Shown here piece by piece: positions 5,644 through 9,962 of a stretch of DNA of 9,962 nt. A program made the position numbers and the translations under genes. Under the pieces are notes generated by a model. The model saw only the letters and a list, made by a program, of their open reading frames with translations. It did not search any database and was not told the DNA's origin. This stretch comes from Oligoflexales bacterium (GTDB lineage: Bacteria > Bdellovibrionota_B > Oligoflexia > Oligoflexales > CACXFL01), in assembly GCA_028282865.1 (NCBI GenBank), contig JANQHA010000147.1, forward strand, positions 1 through 9,962, in the 5' to 3' direction. Every line of letters starts with the position of its first letter. Positions within the stretch are counted from its first letter, which is position 1.

Positions 5644-7812
5644 CTAATTCTCATGGCGAATGTTTTGGGCCCGCTTCGTTCTATACAAAGGAGTCTCATT
5701 ATAACCTTTTGCTGCCAACTCTGAAAACACAAACTGAGCTCTCACGGGTTCTTTGTTACCGGCTTTTCGCTTGCGCCAAGTTCCTCTGGCCGTCAGCTCG
5801 CGGGCTTTGACGGTATCTCGAAAGTAAATAGGCAGTAAAACATCACTAATATAAGAAAAAAGCCGCTGCTCTTTCACCGGAAATGCTACCTCTAACCTAC
5901 GAAAAAAATTACGCGGCATCCAATCAGCACTCGAAAGATACATCCGTTTTGAACCTTCAAAATAATAAATTCGACTGTGCTCTAAAAACCGATCAATAAT
6001 ACTGATCACCCTTATATTCTTACTGATACCATCAATTTTGGGGATCAGGGAACATGCACCCCGAACAATAAGATCAACCTTCACACCGGCTTGAGAAGCC
6101 TGGTAAAGGTACTCAATAACCTCTTTATCAACTAACGAGTTTACTTTAACAACGATTCTAGCTTTTTTTCCGGCTTTCTTCGCCTCAATTTCTGCTTTAA
6201 TCAACCCTATTAGCCTACGGTGTAAGTGAGTCGGAGCGAGCACTAACTCTTTAAAACCTTGAGGGATCTCTCCTTGGCAAACTGCGTCAAAAAAACTTCT
6301 AGCATCGGCGCCAATATCAGGATCAGCAGTTAAGACTGCCAGGTCGGTATAAAGCTTAGCAGTCTTTGCATTGTAATTGCCGGTAGATAAGTGAGTGTAA
6401 TGCCGGACTGACTCGCCCTCTTGACGTGTCACTAGAGCTATTTTTGCGTGAAGCTTGAGCTTGCCAAAACCGAAGGTAACTTTAGCGCCAGCGCGCGACA
6501 AAATGTCAGCCAACTCCAAATTATTTTTCTCATCAAAGCGAGCCCTAAGCTCGATTACAATCCTGATATCCTTATGTTTAGCTGCCTGCTGTAAAACATC
6601 AATGATCGGTGACAGAGTACCCATTCGATAAACGGTGATTTCAACTGAGCTTACATCCGGGTCAAGGCAAGCCGTTTTTATCCAAATAATAAAAGCATCG
6701 AAGGAGTCATATGGATGATGGAGAATATAATCTCCTTCACGGATCTTACTAAAAAGCTGATCTGGGTGCTTAAATGGATCCGGCAAATGAGAGTAGATTT
6801 CTGGATATAGCAATCTCTCTTCTTTTAAACGATCGTCGGATATACTACTTACAACAGCCCACAAGCCCTGCAGTAAAATCGTATTAGGTGACTGGAATAG
6901 CTGCGAGGGCATTAGGTTCAAACTTTCAGAGACCTCTTCTAGAAAACTTTTTGAGAAATTGCCTATGTACTGCAGCCTCACCGGGCGGCCTTTATCAAAC
7001 TCCTTCAAGCGATTTCGTACCACGTCTGGAGTTGGGGAGGTTCCCCCCTCCAAGAGGTCGGACGTAACATCGGCATCACGAGTTAATCGCACAACCCCTG
7101 GCAACTGCCTCATTGAAAATGCGTGTGAAAGGTGTGTGAGTAATAATGTATCTAAGAAATAAAAATAAGACACCGAATCGGTAGGGTTTTTCACCTCAAA
7201 AACTGGTGGCAATGACCGAGGAATACGAATCCAAACACCATCTGGATAAATAACAGCCATTTGGAGGTTACTAAGCTGCTTAAGATTGGCAGTTTTGAAC
7301 GTCTCTGCAGCAGGGAGGTGAGGAAGTATTTTTTCGTCAAAAATAGCCTTACCCATCCTCCGCAGCTCTTCATTCTCTCCTGGATCGAAAACAATCTTAA
7401 TACCTACCCTGGAAAGTTCATCAGATAGAAGGTCAGCAATCTCGGCTTGCCTAGCCTCGAAAGTCGCAACCTTCTCTAAGATAAGCTCTCGGATTCTTAT
7501 TAGGTTTTTAAGTTTGCCAGGGCTACGCTGCAAACTTATTTCCCTGATAAACGAAGCCACTCGGACCATAAAATATTCATTGAGATTATTCGCCGAGATT
7601 GCCAGAAACTTGGCCCGCTCTACCGGCAGGTTCTGACTAGTGGGGCGAGCCTGCTCTAAAACTCGCTCATTAAATTGAAGCCAACTTATATCTCTATGTA
7701 TGAGTGGAATCTCAGGCTCTATCAACAATGAGGGAAGCGTCGGGAGGAATTTATGGCGCCGGATCATCTGAGACTTATGGGTATTAACTTTTTTAATAAC
7801 TTTCTTTTTCAT
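5644..7812 (-). CDS. ppk1: Polyphosphate kinase 1
   Basis: This 722-residue protein reversibly makes long-chain polyphosphate from ATP through a phosphohistidine. The N-terminal domain begins with HRDISWLQFNERVLEQA (39-55), followed by ANNLNEYFMVRVASF (74-88), where Asn of the NEYF motif fits the ATP-binding Asn of the E. coli enzyme. The core shows YDSFDAF (368-374), EITVYRMG (391-398) and ELRARFDEKNN (421-431). His455 in KLKLHAK matches the autophosphorylated His435 of E. coli Ppk, and His612 in EHSRIYYFEGS matches His592. STGNYN, YTDLAVLTADP and YLSSADWM are also present. Length is near that of other Ppk1 proteins (about 690), with a basic N-terminal extension of about 35 residues and a basic C-terminal tail. 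AAGG precedes the ATG. The CYTH gene follows at once. No catalytic residue I know of is missing. Confidence 0.97.
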   Translation of the reverse strand: MKKKVIKKVNTHKSQMIRRHKFLPTLPSLLIEPEIPLIHRDISWLQFNERVLEQARPTSQNLPVERAKFLAISANNLNEYFMVRVASFIREISLQRSPGKLKNLIRIRELILEKVATFEARQAEIADLLSDELSRVGIKIVFDPGENEELRRMGKAIFDEKILPHLPAAETFKTANLKQLSNLQMAVIYPDGVWIRIPRSLPPVFEVKNPTDSVSYFYFLDTLLLTHLSHAFSMRQLPGVVRLTRDADVTSDLLEGGTSPTPDVVRNRLKEFDKGRPVRLQYIGNFSKSFLEEVSESLNLMPSQLFQSPNTILLQGLWAVVSSISDDRLKEERLLYPEIYSHLPDPFKHPDQLFSKIREGDYILHHPYDSFDAFIIWIKTACLDPDVSSVEITVYRMGTLSPIIDVLQQAAKHKDIRIVIELRARFDEKNNLELADILSRAGAKVTFGFGKLKLHAKIALVTRQEGESVRHYTHLSTGNYNAKTAKLYTDLAVLTADPDIGADARSFFDAVCQGEIPQGFKELVLAPTHLHRRLIGLIKAEIEAKKAGKKARIVVKVNSLVDKEVIEYLYQASQAGVKVDLIVRGACSLIPKIDGISKNIRVISIIDRFLEHSRIYYFEGSKRMYLSSADWMPRNFFRRLEVAFPVKEQRLFSYISDVLLPIYFRDTVKARELTARGTWRKRKAGNKEPVRAQFVFSELAAKGYNETPLYRTKRAQNIRHEN

Positions 7813-7912
7813 AAACCTTAACTAAAAAACTTCGCCCCCTGAGTACCATCATTAACTGATAAACACAAAGTCATAAGACTGTAGGCCGACGCTGGACCTT
7901 TTTATGGCATAA

Positions 7913-7958
7913 ATTCTAATGTTTCAGAAAGACTAGACTATAAAGAACTTATAAAGAA
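7913..7958 (-). promoter_or_regulatory. Candidate ppk1 promoter with an 11-bp-period direct repeat (Pho-box-like)
   Basis: On the minus strand TTCTTTATA occurs twice, at 7958-7950 and 7947-7939, with an 11-bp period. A -10 candidate TAGAAT (7918-7913, 5 of 6) lies downstream with no good -35. The second repeat would cover about -41 to -33, and the first about -52 to -44. This is how PhoB-type dimers replace the -35. The sequence does not match the E. coli Pho box. The leader would be about 95 nt. Confidence 0.4.
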
Positions 7959-7982
7959 TTGATTAAGAGCGGAAAATCTTGG

Positions 7983-8028
7983 AAAAATAGCACCGACCGG
8001 GGGACCTAAACGCTTCGGCCCCCCGTGC
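7983..8028 (-). terminator. Intrinsic terminator of the first Cys-rich gene
   Basis: In minus-strand RNA, CGGGGGGCC (8025-8017) pairs with GGTCCCCCG (8006-7998). A G-U wobble at 8019/8004 completes a 9-bp stem; on the plus strand the same position is an A-C mismatch. An outer GCAC/GTGC pairing (8028-8025 region with 7993-7990) adds to it, and TATTTTT follows at 7989-7983. Polarity thus favours the minus strand. It ends 10 bp after the stop at 8038. Confidence 0.85.
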
Positions 8029-8037
8029 GAAAGTACC

Positions 8038-8436
8038 CTAAAATGATAAAGGAGCAGGCTCTGGCGTTTTACAGCAACGCCATTTAAAAGTGCACCCCAC
8101 CTCACAGGTATGCATATTATTTGACTCAGTGCAGTCACCAAATATATAGCTGAGAGTAAAAACTACAAGAAGAGCTTCGTCATCACAGTACATCTCACTT
8201 GTGGCTTCACCTCTAGCTGCTAACATACCATTGATCTTAGCTTGGCCTTCATTAGCCCCTGGCGCCCCAGCGACTGGAGGTATGTACCCAGAACCCGCAG
8301 TGTCAACAATCGTACCCGCGGGGCATTCAGGCCAGTCCTCAGGACCTGCAGGTGAAAAACTCGGCTCTGCATAAGCTCCGAGAGCGATAGTTAAGGTAGC
8401 AAGAATTGGCAAGATAACGGAATAAGACGACTTCAT
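8038..8436 (-). CDS. Small secreted cysteine-rich protein, paralogue A of an unrecognised family
   Basis: The 132-residue precursor has a signal peptide (hydrophobic ILPILATLTIALG, cleavage after AYA at 23), leaving about 109 residues with seven Cys at 38, 84, 102, 111, 115, 121 and 122. Six of these have the same spacing as in the neighbouring paralogue: C84-x17-C102-x8-C111-x9-CC, plus Cys38 within CPxxTI. Both end in CCK..P.AP...SF. A Gly/Pro/Ala-rich, probably flexible segment lies between Cys38 and Cys84. Cys115 is extra and may be free or link two chains. No membrane anchor or lipobox is seen, so it is probably periplasmic or released. AAGGAG sits 5 nt before the ATG, in the same arrangement as in paralogue B. 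It has its own promoter candidate and a strong terminator. I recognise no known family; the function is unknown. Confidence 0.8.
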   Translation of the reverse strand: MKSSYSVILPILATLTIALGAYAEPSFSPAGPEDWPECPAGTIVDTAGSGYIPPVAGAPGANEGQAKINGMLAARGEATSEMYCDDEALLVVFTLSYIFGDCTESNNMHTCEVGCTFKWRCCKTPEPAPLSF

Positions 8437-8475
8437 ACTAACTCCTTGTCGGTAATAAATTTTGGGTAAGCTTAT

Positions 8476-8504
8476 ATTTTACCTAGTGCCCCCATATTAG
8501 ACAA
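8476..8504 (-). promoter_or_regulatory. Candidate sigma70 promoter of Cys-rich gene A
   Basis: TTGTCT (8504-8499, 4 of 6) and TAAAAT (8481-8476, 5 of 6) are exactly 17 bp apart on the minus strand. Transcription near 8469 would give a leader of about 33 nt. Upstream, TTACTA-N5-TAGTAA (8521-8537) is a perfect 6-bp-arm inverted repeat centred near -60, a possible activator site. Confidence 0.5.
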
Positions 8505-8572
8505 ATCGGCAAAGTTAACTTTACTAAAGAATAGTAACTAATGACGTAAGACCTTACCCTAAGCGCTTTTCA

Positions 8573-8986
8573 CTAAAAAGACCGTGGAATCGGTGGGGCA
8601 GAGGGGTCGCTCTTACAGCATATATACTTATACCTTCCTGTACCCGAACAATACCATTTACCAAGTGTCATGGAGCAGTCGTCCTCGACCACCCTCGCTG
8701 TGTGTAAAAAAACAGCAACAGAGTTTACGCAATTAGTTTCGACTTCAAGTGCAGCGTCAAGGATAGCTTCCTCAGCCGCGGTTACGGCATCGTCCTTCAC
8801 TGTATGGCCTGACCCTGTGGTAGAAGCAATATCCCCACTACCGCTTCCGCCTGCAGGAATCGTATCTTCAGGGCATACGGGATCAGCCGGCGGGTCTGGA
8901 TATTCAGTGTCTAGCAAGACCACAGCGGAGACAGAGGGTAGATTAAAAGTGAAAGTAAATAAAAGAATAGTGAGCAACTTATTCAT
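8573..8986 (-). CDS. Small secreted cysteine-rich protein, paralogue B of an unrecognised family
   Basis: The 137-residue precursor has a signal peptide (LLTILLFTFTFNLPSVSA, cleavage after residue 21). The mature part has six Cys at 38, 86, 104, 113, 123 and 124, giving C86-x17-C104-x8-C113-x9-CC, identical in spacing to paralogue A. It shares CPxxTI at the first Cys and the CCK..P.AP...SF tail. Six Cys could form three disulfides. A Gly/Ser-rich stretch (GGSGSG, TTGSG) follows the first Cys, then an Ala-rich, probably helical segment (residues 66-82) leads to Cys86. I start at ATG 8986, 5 nt after AAGGAG (8997-8992). A frame reaching back to 9022 begins upstream of that site and would spoil the signal peptide. 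No clear terminator separates it from gene A, so readthrough is possible. Function unknown. Confidence 0.8.
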   Translation of the reverse strand: MNKLLTILLFTFTFNLPSVSAVVLLDTEYPDPPADPVCPEDTIPAGGSGSGDIASTTGSGHTVKDDAVTAAEEAILDAALEVETNCVNSVAVFLHTARVVEDDCSMTLGKWYCSGTGRYKYICCKSDPSAPPIPRSF

Positions 8987-9024
8987 ACCGACTCCTTGGT
9001 TTAAAAAATGGCAGACAAACATAA

Positions 9025-9053
9025 ATTGTACAAATACTAATCAAGTTTTGCCA
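9025..9053 (-). promoter_or_regulatory. Candidate promoter of Cys-rich gene B
   Basis: TACAAT (9030-9025, 5 of 6) is preceded at 17 bp by TGGCAA (9053-9048, 3 of 6). Transcription near 9018 would give a leader of about 32 nt, similar to that of gene A. The -35 is weak. Confidence 0.4.
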
Positions 9054-9092
9054 GCCTCGACTCCCGCTCGTTTTGTTTGTTTTAGATAAAAG

Positions 9093-9121
9093 TTTATTTT
9101 AAATTTATCAAAATAAATTTA
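9093..9121. repeat. Overlapping AT-rich inverted repeats in the divergent space upstream of gene B
   Basis: TAAATTTAT-CAAA-ATAAATTTA (9100-9121) is a perfect 9-bp-arm inverted repeat. It overlaps a second one, TTTATTTT (9093-9100) with AAAATAAA (9110-9117). It lies between the two divergent promoters (gene B and the gene at 9190), where a shared regulator could bind. AT-rich DNA makes such repeats easier by chance. Confidence 0.4.
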
Positions 9122-9174
9122 GGGAAATAACTACCTTGTAAACAATAACACAACTTATTTATTGGAAAAAAATT

Positions 9175-9183
9175 TGCTAAGAT
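9175..9183 (+). promoter_or_regulatory. Extended -10 candidate placed for a leaderless mRNA
   Basis: TGCTAAGAT fits an extended -10 (TGn plus TAAGAT, 4 of 6). Its downstream end is 6 bp before the ATG at 9190, so transcription would start at about the start codon. No Shine-Dalgarno sequence is seen before this ATG. The -35 region is poor. Confidence 0.35.
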
Positions 9184-9189
9184 CCCGCA

Positions 9190-9962
9190 ATGATTTACCC
9201 AAGGCATGTAAGCTTTTTTTTAGTTGTGAATATCGCTGTAAGCTTTTTCAGCACTGCAGCCGGCTCGGCTTTAGAACCCAAATTCGAAACAGCGTTTTCA
9301 ATCAAACAGGTCATTCCTGACGTCAACACTCTTAAGTCCAGAAGCGAATGGATTCACTTCCTAGCACAACACCGTCTCGACGAGTTCGATAATGACTACC
9401 TAGATCGTCATGCCGCTTGGGTTGAAAAAAACTATCAGAAATTTCACCAAATAAATGGCATAAGCTATATGGCAATCATCGATCAAAATACCCATATGCC
9501 AAGTAAGAGGTTTAGCGTCGATGCCGCAATTTATTCTGGCTACTACTTGGCGGCAGCAATCCTAAGGTCTCGAGTAGAGCCTACCCCAGAAAATATGCGA
9601 GCTGTATTTGGAGCTCTTAGAGGACTGTATATGCTAACTCATGCATCAGGTATTGCCGGGCTTACAAGTAAGGCGATCATACCGATGAGTGGATTGATTA
9701 GTGAGTTCGGCCTACCTGAATACTGGCTACCCCACCTGGAGCAAAAACAAAAAAAATATATTAAAAGAAAAAAGCAGATAAGCGAAAACTTTGAGTGGAA
9801 TAAAAACCTATCGCCTGGCCAAAGACGTCGACCAACGAGTCATCTCGCTTTGATGAAAATAAAAGGGTTTGCTGACCCTAAACCACCCACGGCAAAGATT
9901 CCGGAAGTCGGTGCCGAAAGGCGGTGGAAAGAGAGAATTATCACAGCTGGGCAGTCTTATAT
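9190..9962 (+). CDS. Secreted protein with an alpha/alpha-barrel-like segment, 3' end outside the window
   Basis: The frame is open from ATG 9190 to the right edge, 257 residues so far. Residues 1-27 are a signal peptide (basic PRH, then FFLVVNIAVSFFSTAAGSA), so it is exported. After an acidic helical region (51-86) comes DAAIYSGYYLAAAILRS (111-127), then a helix pair with GALRGLYMLTHASGIAGLTS (141-160) and KAIIP. From memory, this resembles the repeating helical hairpin of alpha/alpha-toroid enzymes that act on glycans (D-x-x-x-YSG-x-Y-x-x-A, then L-x-GL-x-x-L ... TG-x-x-GL). That is a low-confidence resemblance. Residues 184-215 are strongly basic. An in-frame TAA at 9178 fixes ATG 9190 as the first start. 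It is divergent from the Cys-rich pair, which suggests a joint secreted function but does not prove it. Confidence 0.7.
   Translation, partial: MIYPRHVSFFLVVNIAVSFFSTAAGSALEPKFETAFSIKQVIPDVNTLKSRSEWIHFLAQHRLDEFDNDYLDRHAAWVEKNYQKFHQINGISYMAIIDQNTHMPSKRFSVDAAIYSGYYLAAAILRSRVEPTPENMRAVFGALRGLYMLTHASGIAGLTSKAIIPMSGLISEFGLPEYWLPHLEQKQKKYIKRKKQISENFEWNKNLSPGQRRRPTSHLALMKIKGFADPKPPTAKIPEVGAERRWKERIITAGQSY

Noticed and set aside
7870..7912. Plus-strand terminator in GGCC..GGACC followed by TTTTTA
   Set aside because: The two arms are not complementary beyond two or three bases, and no plus-strand gene ends here.
8541..8572. Terminator between the two Cys-rich genes
   Set aside because: AAGCGCTT (8561-8568) and GTAAG-N2-CTTAC (8546-8557) have loops too short for a stable hairpin, and no U-tract follows on the minus strand.
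8038..8986. Reading the two small genes as a toxin-antitoxin pair
   Set aside because: Both products are exported paralogues with the same cysteine frame, which does not fit a cytoplasmic toxin with a different antitoxin.
8670..9089. A 139-residue plus-strand open frame opposite paralogue B
   Set aside because: It is antisense to a gene with a signal peptide, ribosome site and conserved cysteine frame. Its own product is a low-complexity Ser/Thr/Ala sequence without a recognisable motif.

Overview
The window looks like chromosomal DNA of a free-living or predatory bacterium of the Bdellovibrionota, most likely class Oligoflexia. Three things suggest this: a TIGR02147 (DUF4423) regulator, a family concentrated in Bdellovibrio relatives and Fibrobacter; the high share of exported proteins and lipoproteins; and the moderate-to-low GC. 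The taxonomic call is an inference. Ten genes are supported: two run off the window edges and eight are complete. I see no rRNA, tRNA, CRISPR array, insertion sequence or phage gene.

Left part (1-1855). A secreted zinc metalloprotease of the metzincin (matrixin-like) type is cut by the left edge. It is transcribed divergently from the TIGR02147 regulator. A perfect 19-bp inverted repeat lies in the short space between them and touches promoter elements of both genes.

Middle part (1856-4921, all minus strand). A YceI-family periplasmic protein and a two-domain c-type cytochrome lipoprotein form an 18-bp-spaced operon. Next comes a monocistronic small lipoprotein with its own promoter, a foldable leader and a strong intrinsic terminator. 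A short coiled-coil protein built on a recent 42-bp tandem duplication follows.

Polyphosphate module (4922-7980, minus strand). Polyphosphate kinase 1 is followed after 14 bp by a CYTH/triphosphate-tunnel protein. This pairs a polyphosphate synthase with a probable triphosphate or polyphosphate hydrolase or sensor. A direct repeat with 11-bp period sits at the -35 region upstream of ppk1 and resembles a Pho box in architecture, though not in E. coli consensus.

Right part (7983-9962). Two adjacent secreted cysteine-rich proteins share one cysteine spacing (C...C-x17-C-x8-C-x9-CC) and a common C-terminal tail, although the rest has diverged. I do not recognise this family. Divergent from them is a secreted protein, cut by the right edge, with a segment resembling a helical hairpin of an alpha/alpha barrel. 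This cluster is the best candidate for something undescribed.

For four minus-strand genes (YceI, small lipoprotein, coiled-coil, second Cys-rich protein) the longest open frame starts upstream of or inside the Shine-Dalgarno sequence. I have moved the start downstream to the codon correctly placed after it.
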